From positions 2,666,001-2,730,000 of the forward strand of contig NZ_CP040812.1 of the NCBI RefSeq assembly GCF_006159205.1: a DNA stretch of 64,000 nucleotides. The letters are read 5' to 3'. The DNA comes from Antarcticibacterium flavum. GTDB lineage: Bacteria; Bacteroidota; Bacteroidia; Flavobacteriales; Flavobacteriaceae. The position numbers and the translations under genes are program-made. This document shows, piece after piece, positions 15,499-23,799 of the stretch. Positions within the stretch are counted from its first letter, which is position 1. Each line of letters begins with the position of its first letter. The notes beneath the pieces were generated by a model. It had not been told where the DNA came from, ran no database searches, and worked only from the letters and a program-made list of their open reading frames with translations.

Positions 15499-15560
15499 TT
15501 TGAGAAAATAATTGAAATTGCATTCCACTTTATTTATCTCTGGGTTGTCCTTGAAAAGTC

Positions 15561-15737
15561 TTACTTTTTTGATTCAGCAACAGAAACTTTACGGAATTCT
15601 TTTAAAAGCTTTTCCAGCTCTAAAGATGATTTTCTTGCTCTGGTCCCTGCTGCTTTATTACCGCTTTCTAATTGAGCATTTGCTTCGGTTTGGAAAGATT
15701 CAAAAGTAGACTGGATGTTTTCAATAAGATTTTTCAT
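15561..15737 (-). CDS. Histone H1-like DNA-binding protein, copy 2
   Basis: This 58-residue protein begins MKNLIENIQSTFESFQTEA and has the conserved NKAAGTRARKSSLELEKLLKEFRK core, ending AESKK, the layout of Hc1-type histone-H1-like proteins of Bacteroidota. It probably binds and compacts DNA. It starts with a normal ATG, in contrast to copy 1 at 11029-11205, and shares leader and terminator with it, so a unit of roughly 300 bp was duplicated. Confidence 0.75.
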   Translation of the reverse strand: MKNLIENIQSTFESFQTEANAQLESGNKAAGTRARKSSLELEKLLKEFRKVSVAESKK

Positions 15738-16229
15738 GATTGTAGATTTAAAGTTTAAAAAGCGAAAATAAAAGAATTAACCGGCCTGGCATTGTTAATT
15801 GGACTTTTTTGAAGGTATATTTTTTTTATTTGTTCAAGTTTTGAAGCACGTAAGGCTGAAGCCAAAAGATAATTTTCTGATTCTTCAAAGTTTATGTACA
15901 AATGAAAATACGGGGACCCGATATTTTTTCCATGTCCATTTAATACAATCTCTCTTTTTTTAGCTTTGAAAGCTCAGCAAACTTTTTTGTGGTTATTGAG
16001 CACGCTGTAGCTCAAAAGTTCAATCCATTTCTCAGTATCTCTTTTTATGCTTTTCTCCCTGAGAGCCCTGCTCATTGATGTTTGGAGGGGAAACAGGAAT
16101 TTTACGCCCCGCTAAACAAACTAAATATTATTTGGTGAGTAAGTTGAAGAAGTATTATATTTGCCCCCGCTGCCAGATTTTGTGGCATAATGAAAGTTCA
16201 TTTTTTACGGAAAACCGGATACGTTTTTA

Positions 16230-16345
16230 ATCGATTTCCTTCAGTTAAATTGCTTTTTAGAAAATTGATGTAATCTGAAAATCGTCGAATTCGGTGACAA
16301 TTATAAATGCCCATTAGTGCAGCCTTTTAAATAAAGAAGTTAGAA
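16230..16345 (+). repeat. Conserved intergenic segment, copy 2
   Basis: Homologous to 13205-13320, including GTCGAATTCGGTGA at 16286. It lies beyond the second H1-like gene, as copy 1 lies beyond the first. Confidence 0.5.
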
Positions 16346-16505
16346 ATTGGTTAGGGTTACCACCCTGCCGTTTACCCGATCATAACGGGTGCAAAGAAGT
16401 TCTAAGAAATTAGCCGTATTCTTTGTAATATATGAAGTTGTGTTGTTTCCCCACTTGTGGGGTTATGTGGTTGAGATACTGATCTAATCAGTGTTGAGCC
16501 AATGA

Positions 16506-16542
16506 GAAGCTTTTTTCCATTAGATTGGAAAGAGGCTTTTTT
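16506..16542 (+). terminator. Rho-independent terminator
   Basis: AGAAGCTTTTTTCC pairs with GGAAAGAGGCTTTTTT, followed by more T, giving a stem-loop with a T-tail on the plus strand. Confidence 0.65.
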
Positions 16543-16741
16543 GTTTTTATATTGATTCTGAATTATTTCCGTATAATTTTAAAGGATCTGAATACCTCCA
16601 TATTTCCTTTTTTATTTTTATATTTTTCTGCTGATTGGAACAGAGAAAAATTTTGCATTTATAATATAACTTGCTTATATTTAGGTAATTATATCTTTAT
16701 CCCTACTGAAGATCCCAGTGAAACAACTAAAATCTTACAAG

Positions 16742-17338
16742 ATGAAAAAGTTTTATCTCATCCTGGCAGTAGGATCACTCATGTTTGGTGCCTGCCAAAA
16801 AGAAGAACTCCCGGAAGACTCTTCTGTAATTATTGAAGGTGTTTCTGAAAGTGTACAGGAAAGCACAGAACAGGCCGGGGAAGAAGAGGAAGGCCCGGCT
16901 GAATATTTCAAAGCTAAAATTAATGGAGATTTATTCGAAGTGGAGGATCCTCAATTAATTAAAGGGACAGTTTATCCCAGTCGCAATACTGGAGTTATAA
17001 ATTTTGACTTTTCAGCAGATGGAGTGGATACCTCTGGCGAAGAAAACGTCAATATGGGATTCCTTTTTAAGGTTTGCTTTTACGATGGTCCAAATACATA
17101 TTACACTGGTACTACAGAAACGGTGAGCTGGGCTATGTACTGGACAGATTATGGGTTTTGGGAAAATCACTATGCCTATGGCAATGAACCCGGGATTGTG
17201 ATTGTAACTAATGCTACAGATACTTTTGTGGAAGGAACATTTGAATTTGAGGCATATAGTAGTGATACAGAAACTACTATTGAGGTAGAGGGGGAATTTG
17301 GTATACGCCTCGAGTCAGAGGAGGATTATAACAGTTAG
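16742..17338 (+). CDS. Secreted lipoprotein, hypothetical
   Basis: The 198-residue protein has a lipoprotein signal (MKKFYLILAVGSLMFGAC) with the lipid-carrying Cys at residue 18. A negatively charged linker follows (EESTEQAGEEEE). The mature part starts with FKAKINGDLFEVE and has alternating polar/aromatic strands, like the immunoglobulin- or jelly-roll-type domains of small Bacteroidota lipoproteins (DUF6252-like opening). The frame can begin 8 codons earlier, but the ATG at 16742 gives a clean signal peptide. Function unknown; cell-surface or periplasmic location is inferred. Confidence 0.75.
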   Translation: MKKFYLILAVGSLMFGACQKEELPEDSSVIIEGVSESVQESTEQAGEEEEGPAEYFKAKINGDLFEVEDPQLIKGTVYPSRNTGVINFDFSADGVDTSGEENVNMGFLFKVCFYDGPNTYYTGTTETVSWAMYWTDYGFWENHYAYGNEPGIVIVTNATDTFVEGTFEFEAYSSDTETTIEVEGEFGIRLESEEDYNS

Positions 17339-17503
17339 CAGGCTTATTACCGAAAGGTTTTTAAATGGAAATCTGGCTTCCATGGCGAGAACTTCTTTCT
17401 GTTACTTCAAAAATTCTTTTGAAACCTCTTAAGACCATCATTAGATGTTTGAAAATAAAAACATACAATCCAATTCAAATTGATGTTTAGGGCAGGAAAC
17501 TTT

Positions 17504-18682
17504 TTATTTCCTCCCGCCGTACAATCCTAATAATCCCAAAATAGGCCCGGGCAATAACAGGAGAAATAAATATGCAGGAGGGAAACCTTTGGCCAGTAAG
17601 AGATTAAGGAGCAGGATACTCAAAATTGTTATTGCGAAACCAATGGAATTCACAATGGTAAGCGCAGTTCCCCTCCAATTGGCAGGGGAATTCTGGGCGA
17701 CCAGTGTGGAAAACAGAGGGGAATCGGCTACTACCGTGAATCCCCAGAATACTAGAAATATAAGCAGTACCTCCAATGAATCTTGCAGAAAGAAAAACGG
17801 GGAAAGCAGGCAGCATAAACCCGACAGGAAAAGAGCGGTGGCTGCCGACTTTTTAGTGCCGAATTTTCCTGAAAGATAGCCTCCCGCCACACAACCAATC
17901 CCGCCGGTGGCAATAATAAGGAAGGACCAGAGTGAAATATCATTTTCCTGGAGCCCATGGTAGCCGTAATAAGCTATGAGGAAGACAGGGGCAAAAGCCC
18001 AATAAGCATAGAGTTCCCACATATGGCCAAAATATCCTGAAGCTGCCCGCCGGAAATCTGATATCTTAAATAAATCTCCCAATACTCCAAATCTTATGTT
18101 TTGTAATCTTTTCCTGTAGGGGCCGTCTGGCACTATTATAAGGATCAAAGAGCCACCCAGCAGGGAAAGTATGGAGGTGGAGATGATCACGGCCTTCCAG
18201 GGGAGGACTATACTTCCTGTGATGAAGCGTAACAAATGTGGAAATGCAGTTCCCAAGACCAGAGCGCCCACCAGGAAGCCAAGGGACTTTCCAAGGCCTT
18301 TTTCAAAATGATCTGCAGCGATCTTCATTCCTACGGGATAAATGCCAGCCAGGGAAAACCCTGTAAGAAATCTAAGGAAACCAAGGGTTTCAAAACTGTT
18401 GTTTTCCAATGCCGTTCCCAGGTTCAAAAAACCTCCAGCCAGTGCACAAAAGAAAAAAACCCTTGAGGGTGAAAACCTGTCGGCAACGCTTAAAACTGCA
18501 AAGAACAGGGTGCCGGCAATAAACCCCAACTGCACTGCTGCCGTGATATAACCAAGAACAGTGAGGGGAAGGTTTAAAGATAGAATAAGATCATTTAAAA
18601 CCGCATTGCCTGCAAACCACAGCGAGGTGCAGCAAAATTGAGCAAAAACTATAACCGGTAAAATATAGGCGCGTCCCGCCAT
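17504..18682 (-). CDS. MFS transporter
   Basis: The 392-residue protein has about 12 hydrophobic segments in two halves, as in major facilitator carriers. The opening VFAQFCCTSLWFAGNAVLNDL and the loop FSPSRVFFFCALAG, with FLRFLTGFSLAGIYPVGMKIAADHF after TM4, fit the loop and motif pattern of the CynX/NreB-type branch. Substrate cannot be told; an anion, drug or metal exporter are all possible. It is a single gene between converging neighbours, with no regulator beside it. Confidence 0.88.
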   Translation of the reverse strand: MAGRAYILPVIVFAQFCCTSLWFAGNAVLNDLILSLNLPLTVLGYITAAVQLGFIAGTLFFAVLSVADRFSPSRVFFFCALAGGFLNLGTALENNSFETLGFLRFLTGFSLAGIYPVGMKIAADHFEKGLGKSLGFLVGALVLGTAFPHLLRFITGSIVLPWKAVIISTSILSLLGGSLILIIVPDGPYRKRLQNIRFGVLGDLFKISDFRRAASGYFGHMWELYAYWAFAPVFLIAYYGYHGLQENDISLWSFLIIATGGIGCVAGGYLSGKFGTKKSAATALFLSGLCCLLSPFFFLQDSLEVLLIFLVFWGFTVVADSPLFSTLVAQNSPANWRGTALTIVNSIGFAITILSILLLNLLLAKGFPPAYLFLLLLPGPILGLLGLYGGRK

Positions 18683-18879
18683 AATAATTTTTAGATCCTC
18701 CTGCTAAATAAAGCATTTTTTAATTAGCAGGGAAGTATGGCAAGCCTGCTTTCCTGCAGGCTTGCCATTCAAGTATTTCAAAATCGATTTTTAAGGGTTA
18801 AAACCCTGTTATTTAAACCTTCTTTAACGCACTTCCTGCACATTAATTTGGATATTAGTTTTGAACCATAAAAAAACTA

Positions 18880-19062
18880 ATGATGGATAAGCAAGATTTA
18901 AAAGAAGCTGCAAAGAATGCAGGGAAGTTATGGGTAGCCAAAAAGGGGTTTCAATGGACAACCAGTATACTTAAGGTTGGGATCGTTATAGGTGCCGGAT
19001 ATTTAGGATATAAGTACTTTCGTGAAAATGAGGATGAAATTAGAAAAAGACTTTCCCTTTGA
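18880..19062 (+). CDS. Small membrane protein, hypothetical
   Basis: The 60-residue protein has an amphipathic, Lys-rich N-terminal helix (DLKEAAKNAGKLWVAKKG), one transmembrane segment (ILKVGIVIGAGYLGYKYF) and a charged tail. It may start at the second ATG (18883). It resembles the 83-residue protein at 27960-28211 in layout. A strong terminator follows at 19094. Function unknown. Confidence 0.65.
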   Translation: MMDKQDLKEAAKNAGKLWVAKKGFQWTTSILKVGIVIGAGYLGYKYFRENEDEIRKRLSL

Positions 19063-19093
19063 TCCTGTTTAACGTAATTTAAAGCAAAAATAC

Positions 19094-19129
19094 AAAGCTT
19101 TTTTCCTTAATTGGGAAAAAGCTTTTTTT
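19094..19129 (+). terminator. Rho-independent terminator
   Basis: AAAGCTTTTTTCC and GGGAAAAAGCTTT form a long stem followed by TTTT, about 30 bp after the small membrane gene. Confidence 0.8.
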
Positions 19130-19283
19130 ATAACCGCTAATTATATATTTATTATTACTATAATTACATTTGAGACAGGCCTTCCCGGCTTTTCCCGTAG
19201 AATGACCTGGTAACCATTAAAATTATATTAGAAATAGGAAAGGTTTAACTATTTGTTATAAAAGTCATTTTTACCTTTATGCC

Positions 19284-19658
19284 ATGAAAAAGAAAGAGAT
19301 TTTTATAGTTGAGGATGATGATGGTATAAGGGAGCTTATAGAATACCTTTTGATAAGTCAGGATTACAAGGTGCAAACCTTTCCAAATGCTGAAAGGTTT
19401 AAACAAACCATAGACTCCCGCTCGCCAGACCTTATTCTTCTGGATGTTATGTTGCCAGATGGTAATGGGCTGGAGATTTGTGAATGCCTGGGAGAAAAGG
19501 AGAGAACCCACAATATTCCTGTTTTGTTAATGTCTGCACACGCACAGGTTGATACCCAAAAAACGGCCAATGCGAGGGATTTTATTGCCAAGCCTTTTGA
19601 TATAGAAGATTTTCTTCACAGGATAGAGAAACATGTAAAAGACCATCCTGCGGCTTGA
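19284..19658 (+). CDS. Single-domain response regulator
   Basis: The 124-residue protein is one CheY-like receiver: acidic cluster VEDDDG (10-15), phospho-acceptor Asp in LILLDVMLPDGNG (about 53), Ser in LLMSAHAQ (about 82) and Lys in FIAKPFD (about 104). There is no output domain, so it works by protein contact or as part of a phosphorelay. No histidine kinase is adjacent, so the partner is elsewhere. All phosphorylation residues are present. Confidence 0.93.
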   Translation: MKKKEIFIVEDDDGIRELIEYLLISQDYKVQTFPNAERFKQTIDSRSPDLILLDVMLPDGNGLEICECLGEKERTHNIPVLLMSAHAQVDTQKTANARDFIAKPFDIEDFLHRIEKHVKDHPAA

Positions 19659-19701
19659 TGTTCACGTTAACCGGGGAGAGTGTGGTTGTGGCGTATCATT
19701 A

Positions 19702-20166
19702 ATGACTAATTCAAACCTAAAAATAAGGTCCTTTACCTCAGCCGACCTTGACCGGGTCATGGAGCTGCTGCGGTTAAATACTCCTCAATATTTTAATGCA
19801 AGCGAGGAGAAAGACCTGCAGGAATATCTAACCAACAAAACTGAAGAATATTTTGTGGCAGAGCATGACAATGTAGTCATTGGAGCAGGGGGAATAAACT
19901 ATTTTCCGGCAGAAAAAACAGCACGTATTTCCTGGGATATCATACATCCTTCACATCAACGAAAGGGTATTGGAAAGCAATTGCTCCTTTACAGGCTTAA
20001 AATACTAACCTCGCACCCCTCTGTCCATAAGATAATAGTTAGGACAACACCTCTTGTTGCCGGTTTCTATGAGATTTTAGGTTTTACAAGTACCACTTTG
20101 GAAAAAGATTACTGGGCACAAGACCTTGATCTTCAGGTCATGGAAATGAATAATCCCGCCTTGTAG
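19702..20166 (+). CDS. GNAT family N-acetyltransferase
   Basis: The 154-residue protein has the GNAT fold: opening LKIRSFTSADLDRVMELL, the beta4 strand ARISWDIIHPSHQRKGIGKQLL with the acetyl-CoA loop (Q/R-x-x-G-x-G/A as QRKGIG), and C-terminal VRTTPLVAGFYEILGF. It transfers acetyl from acetyl-CoA to an amine or protein; the substrate is unknown. It lies 43 bp after the response regulator on the same strand and may be co-transcribed. Confidence 0.9.
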   Translation: MTNSNLKIRSFTSADLDRVMELLRLNTPQYFNASEEKDLQEYLTNKTEEYFVAEHDNVVIGAGGINYFPAEKTARISWDIIHPSHQRKGIGKQLLLYRLKILTSHPSVHKIIVRTTPLVAGFYEILGFTSTTLEKDYWAQDLDLQVMEMNNPAL

Positions 20167-20280
20167 CTGGGGAGTTTGTAAAGGAAAGTCAGGATTTACG
20201 ACTACTACAGCGTATATCTATGAACTTCAGTGATCTCCAATTTACAATCTGGAAGTTCTATTCTTAAAGCCTTGAAAACT

Positions 20281-21288
20281 ATGTCTGTAGACCTTAAAAA
20301 GATACCTTACTCAATTTTGGAACTTGCCACTGTTTCGGCAGGATCAAATCCTTCAGCAACATTTAAAAATAGCCTGCACCTGGCACAAAAAGCAGAAGAA
20401 CTGGGATACACCCGTTTCTGGCTTGCAGAGCATCATAATATGGTGAGTATTGCAAGTTCTGCCACTGCCGTTCTCATTGGACATATCGCAGGAGGTACTA
20501 AGACCATTAAAGTGGGCTCTGGAGGAATAATGTTACCTAACCATTCCCCATTAATAGTTTCTGAACAATTTGGTACCCTGGGTTCGCTTTACCCGGGGCG
20601 TATCGATCTGGGATTGGGCAGGGCCCCGGGAACAGACCAGGTGACTGCCCACGCCATACGAAGTGACAGGATGCAGGCGGTGTATAAATTTCCAGATGAG
20701 GTACAACAGATACAGCAATATTTTTCTCCCTCCAATAGCACCGCAAAGGTAAGAGCTACGGTGGCTGAAGGGGTGGATGTTCCAATCTACATACTTGGTT
20801 CCAGTACAGACAGTGCCCACCTTGCAGCAAAACTGGGCCTTCCCTATGCCTTTGCCAGCCATTTTGCACCTGCACAACTTTTTGAGGCACTTAATATATA
20901 CTATAATAATTTTCAACCTTCAGCCCAGCTTAAAGAACCTTATACAATGGCCTGTATCAATGTGATAGCAGCGCCAACAAATGAAGAGGCACTAAGGATC
21001 TCCACGTCGCTAATAAGAATGATGCTGGGAGTGATGACGGGAAAAATAGATTATATGCAACCTCCTACGGAATACACTGCCGACTTAAAAGCCCTGGCTG
21101 AAAATCCTGCTTTTGAACGAATGCTAAAGTTTTCCTTTGTGGGTGACAAGGAAAAGGTTAAGCAATCTACTATGGATTTTATCGAAAAAACCGGGGTAAA
21201 TGAAGTGGTGACGGTATCACATATCTATGATCATAATGACAGGCTAAGGTCCTTCGAGATATTTTCTGAAATTATGAAAGGTCAATAG
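20281..21288 (+). CDS. Luciferase-like (LLM class) flavin-dependent oxidoreductase
   Basis: The 335-residue protein matches bacterial luciferase-like monooxygenases: PYSILELATVSAG, the YTRFWLAEHHNM block, VGSGGIMLPNHSPL, and DLGLGRAPGTDQ, all typical of the group I have seen in many genomes under the name LLM class oxidoreductase (luciferase alpha-like). It would use FMNH2 and oxygen. The frame can begin 17 codons earlier at 20230, but the ATG at 20281 (MSVDLKKIPYS) matches the family start. A terminator follows. Confidence 0.93.
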   Translation: MSVDLKKIPYSILELATVSAGSNPSATFKNSLHLAQKAEELGYTRFWLAEHHNMVSIASSATAVLIGHIAGGTKTIKVGSGGIMLPNHSPLIVSEQFGTLGSLYPGRIDLGLGRAPGTDQVTAHAIRSDRMQAVYKFPDEVQQIQQYFSPSNSTAKVRATVAEGVDVPIYILGSSTDSAHLAAKLGLPYAFASHFAPAQLFEALNIYYNNFQPSAQLKEPYTMACINVIAAPTNEEALRISTSLIRMMLGVMTGKIDYMQPPTEYTADLKALAENPAFERMLKFSFVGDKEKVKQSTMDFIEKTGVNEVVTVSHIYDHNDRLRSFEIFSEIMKGQ

Positions 21289-21320
21289 ATCATTTGGACC
21301 ATAATTAAACTGATCAAAAC

Positions 21321-21354
21321 GAAAAAGCCCGTTCCTGGAGGTTCGGGCTTTTTC
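21321..21354 (+). terminator. Rho-independent terminator
   Basis: GAAAAAGCCCG and CGGGCTTTTTC form a stem around a 12-base loop; tails of T occur on both strands, so it can serve both converging genes. Confidence 0.85.
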
Positions 21355-21370
21355 TACCATTAATCAATCA

Positions 21371-21829
21371 TCATCTTCCTCTTTCATATTCAAGGGAGGG
21401 CCCGTCACAGGCATTCCAGGTGCTCCTCATTTTAAGGTCCCTGTAGATGAACAGGTATTCCTTAAGAGAAGCAGGATTGCAGGCCCCTATAATTTCATTG
21501 TTTGTTTGATAGGTAAACTCTAACGCCAGCTCAAGTTCAGGGTCATTCTGGACATCCTGTGAATTTTCATCGATCCTGTATGTGCCTTCAGCCGTTAAAA
21601 CTTCAGTCTCAGTTTCCCTTGTTTTAATAAAAGTGCCGTCCCGGTTAAGCAAATATTTTTCCTGCCAATGCATCTCTTCCCCGGTGGTTTCAGAATTCAC
21701 GAGGTTCGTACTCATTCTTACCAGCACCCATTCCCCGGTTACAGAGAATGGACTTTCTTCCTTTCCCGTTTCTGTAGAACAGGAGAGGAAAAGGGAGAAA
21801 AGTGTTAGGAAGAGAAATGCATTTTTCAA
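21371..21829 (-). CDS. Lipoprotein, lipocalin-like hypothetical
   Basis: The 152-residue protein has a lipoprotein signal with lipobox LFLSC. The mature part begins FSVTGEWVLVRMS and alternates short beta strands (YLLNRDGTFIKTRE, AEGTYRIDE), the pattern of small lipocalin-like domains common in Bacteroidota. Two Cys near the C-terminus may form a disulphide. Function unknown. It shares direction with the barrel and sigma genes upstream, 34 bp away, so it could be read from the same transcript. Confidence 0.7.
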   Translation of the reverse strand: MKNAFLFLTLFSLFLSCSTETGKEESPFSVTGEWVLVRMSTNLVNSETTGEEMHWQEKYLLNRDGTFIKTRETETEVLTAEGTYRIDENSQDVQNDPELELALEFTYQTNNEIIGACNPASLKEYLFIYRDLKMRSTWNACDGPSLEYERGR

Positions 21830-21863
21830 ATGACAGGAGTTTTTAGATTAAAGGAAACAGGTG

Positions 21864-23198
21864 TTAAAATTTAAAGCTTAGACCGGAATAAACCCCAAAA
21901 ATATAAGGGCTAAGGCCGGCACTGTTATTATAGGTGTTGAGTTGATATTTAAAAATTGGTTCCAGGTTGAGCTGAAATTGCTGTGATATGTTATAATTGA
22001 CCCCTAAACCAATATTTGTACTAAAACTCACATTGTTAAGGTTATTCGCCTGCCCAAGCTCTGTAGTTGCCATTGGGGAGGTGTGGGAGATCATATTCTC
22101 ATCCAGGAAGAAAGTACTGGCGCCACCAATTAGATTGATCCCAATTTTACTTTCCAGGAGTGCAAACTCCATCTCCAAAGGAACTTCAATGAAACCAAGG
22201 CTCTGGTTAAGGTATCCGCTGCTGGCATCAGATCTTACGATCATAGTGGAAGCTGTGCTATAATTAATATCTGGGTTTGTAAGTGCCTGGCTTTGGGCTG
22301 CCGCCATATATCCTACACCATTGGTGTTGTGGCTAAGGTTTACTTTACTTACCCCCGTGCGTACCTTTACACGGGGTGTCACCTGGTAGGCCACATTAAC
22401 TCCATAGGCCATAGTTAATTCCCCGGCAGAACTGTTGGAGCCAAATTGGGCATCCAGGGCATTGCCTTTACCCAGGTTGTCAAAATACACGGCTGCAGCG
22501 GTAGGTCTCACACTAAAGCGCTTTGACATTCCTGTTGCTTCTGCTATTTCTTCCATTTCTTCCTTACCGGGCAAACTGGCAATTTCTATCTCCCCGGCTC
22601 CCTTATTTTCCTTGTTTTCTTTTTTTTCTTCGGAAATAGCCGTTATGGCAGAATCTGCTTCTAAAATTGACTTATCTGTCCCTGCAGGAGTTATTATTAA
22701 TGGATTTGCTTTTAAGTAATTCGGAAATGAATAGGTTAATTCTGTTGTTCCCGGTTCTGTAGATTCTTCAAATATAGTTTCGTTAAAAATGCCGGCAAAA
22801 TAGCTTCCTATGTTATGTACTGCCTCTCCCGAAGGGGAAGCGGTATTGTTAACTGCCAGGCCGGTATTCATTTTCAAGGCCTCAAGAATAATTGAAGACC
22901 TAAGCATGGATTCCCTAAAAGTAGGAGAAACAGTCCTTAGTTCTGGTCTATTTGGCTGATGATCAAAACCTACCAATTTCACATCTGGATTGGTGGTGTT
23001 GCCGGTAAATGCCTGGTACAGGGTGAACAGCAGGGCAAGTGCTGCCGCAGTACCTGCAACTTCGTACCAGAAAGGAAGGATCCTCCTTCTCTTCTTTTGT
23101 GGCAAAGCTGCAAGAATGTTCTCCCATGACTCTTGCGGGGGAGTTGTTTCTACATCCCTGAACCTCTCGCGGTAAATGTCGTCTATCTTCTTTTTCAT
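21864..23198 (-). CDS. Outer-membrane beta-barrel protein with anti-sigma-like N-terminus
   Basis: The 444-residue protein has an odd layout. Residues 1-40 (KKKIDDIYRERFRDVETTPPQESWENILAAL) look like the cytoplasmic part of anti-sigma-type proteins; residues about 43-62 are a transmembrane helix; then a long low-complexity region; then, from about 240, a beta-barrel ending in SGLSFKF with terminal Phe, as in porin-type proteins. The start overlaps the sigma factor gene stop (ATGA), so the two are coupled. A single chain crossing the inner membrane and ending as an outer-membrane-like barrel could link envelope state to the sigma factor. This is inference. Confidence 0.75.
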   Translation of the reverse strand: MKKKIDDIYRERFRDVETTPPQESWENILAALPQKKRRRILPFWYEVAGTAAALALLFTLYQAFTGNTTNPDVKLVGFDHQPNRPELRTVSPTFRESMLRSSIILEALKMNTGLAVNNTASPSGEAVHNIGSYFAGIFNETIFEESTEPGTTELTYSFPNYLKANPLIITPAGTDKSILEADSAITAISEEKKENKENKGAGEIEIASLPGKEEMEEIAEATGMSKRFSVRPTAAAVYFDNLGKGNALDAQFGSNSSAGELTMAYGVNVAYQVTPRVKVRTGVSKVNLSHNTNGVGYMAAAQSQALTNPDINYSTASTMIVRSDASSGYLNQSLGFIEVPLEMEFALLESKIGINLIGGASTFFLDENMISHTSPMATTELGQANNLNNVSFSTNIGLGVNYNISQQFQLNLEPIFKYQLNTYNNSAGLSPYIFGVYSGLSFKF

Positions 23199-23737
23199 AA
23201 TCCTTTTACCGATTTTCTTTGCTGGTGTGCCTCGATTTGTTCTTTTAATTTTAATCTTGCACGGGCCAGATTTGATTTGGAGGTGCCCTCTGTTATATTA
23301 AGCAGTTTGGCTATTTCCTTATGTGTAAATCCGTCCATTGAATAAAGGTTAAAGACCAGCCTGTAACGCTCCGGCAGCTCCCTTATGATCTGCATAAGAA
23401 AATCTGAGGAAACGATCTCATCATCTATTTCTACTTCCGGGTCCTCCAGTTGTTCCTCATAAATGGTGAGGTGAAAATCCTTTTTTTCATACTTCTTGAT
23501 CGCCGTATTGATTATTATACGGGTCATCCATCCTTCAAAAGTTCCCCTCCCGTTAAATTGATCAATGTTCTGGAATATTTTGATGAAGCCATCCTGCAGG
23601 GTATCCCTCGCCTGCTCATAGTCTGTCGAATATTTTAGGCATAGGGTAAAGAACTTCCCGGCGTAGGTGTTGTAAAGTTCCTCCTGCGCCTTCCTGTCCT
23701 GTTTTTTACATTGAGCTATGAGCTTTTTTAAACCCAC
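23195..23737 (-). CDS. RNA polymerase sigma factor, ECF type
   Basis: The 180-residue protein has sigma region 2 (residues 10-80: EELYNTYAGKFFTLCLKY, ARDTLQDGFIKIFQNIDQF) and region 4 (about 110-165: IIRELPERYRLVFNLYSMDGFTHKEIAKLLNITEGTSKSNLARARLKLK). It directs RNA polymerase to envelope or stress genes. The coupled downstream gene encodes the barrel protein with an anti-sigma-like N-terminus, its likely partner. The layout is common in Flavobacteriia. Confidence 0.95.
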   Translation of the reverse strand: MGLKKLIAQCKKQDRKAQEELYNTYAGKFFTLCLKYSTDYEQARDTLQDGFIKIFQNIDQFNGRGTFEGWMTRIIINTAIKKYEKKDFHLTIYEEQLEDPEVEIDDEIVSSDFLMQIIRELPERYRLVFNLYSMDGFTHKEIAKLLNITEGTSKSNLARARLKLKEQIEAHQQRKSVKGL

Positions 23738-23799
23738 AGGATGTCTCTTTTTTTCATATTCCTTTACGCTATTTTAGCAGGTCTTAATTACCAAGGGGA

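Larger units (their letters stand above)
15215..15560. other. Intergenic stretch after the IS4 element
   Basis: It holds the right half of O2, O3, and the terminator hairpin of the second H1-like gene. Nothing else is recognised between 15267 and 15470. Confidence 0.5.
16156..16542 (+). ncRNA. Candidate structured RNA with promoter and terminator
   Basis: TATATTTG at 16156-16163, with TTTG 21 bp upstream, fits the Bacteroidota promoter. Downstream are hairpins ACCCG/CGGGT (about 16376-16391), CCCCAC/GTGGGG (about 16450-16463) and ACTGAT/ATCAGT (about 16476-16490), then a terminator. No start codon with a credible frame is found. It is not tmRNA: no tag frame or acceptor end was seen. Confidence 0.3.
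15738..16741. other. 1-kb gene-free stretch with promoter and hairpins
   Basis: It contains the leader shared with H1 copy 1 (15738-15810), a TATATTTG promoter element at 16156, the conserved intergenic segment (16230-16345), a chain of hairpins and a terminator ending near 16542. The longest open frames have no coding character. A structured RNA is possible. Confidence 0.4.

Noticed and set aside
16156..16542. tmRNA
   Set aside because: Length fits, but there is no tag-peptide frame and no acceptor-type ends.
16525..16836. 103-codon plus-strand frame
   Set aside because: Overlaps the well-supported lipoprotein gene in another frame and begins in a terminator.
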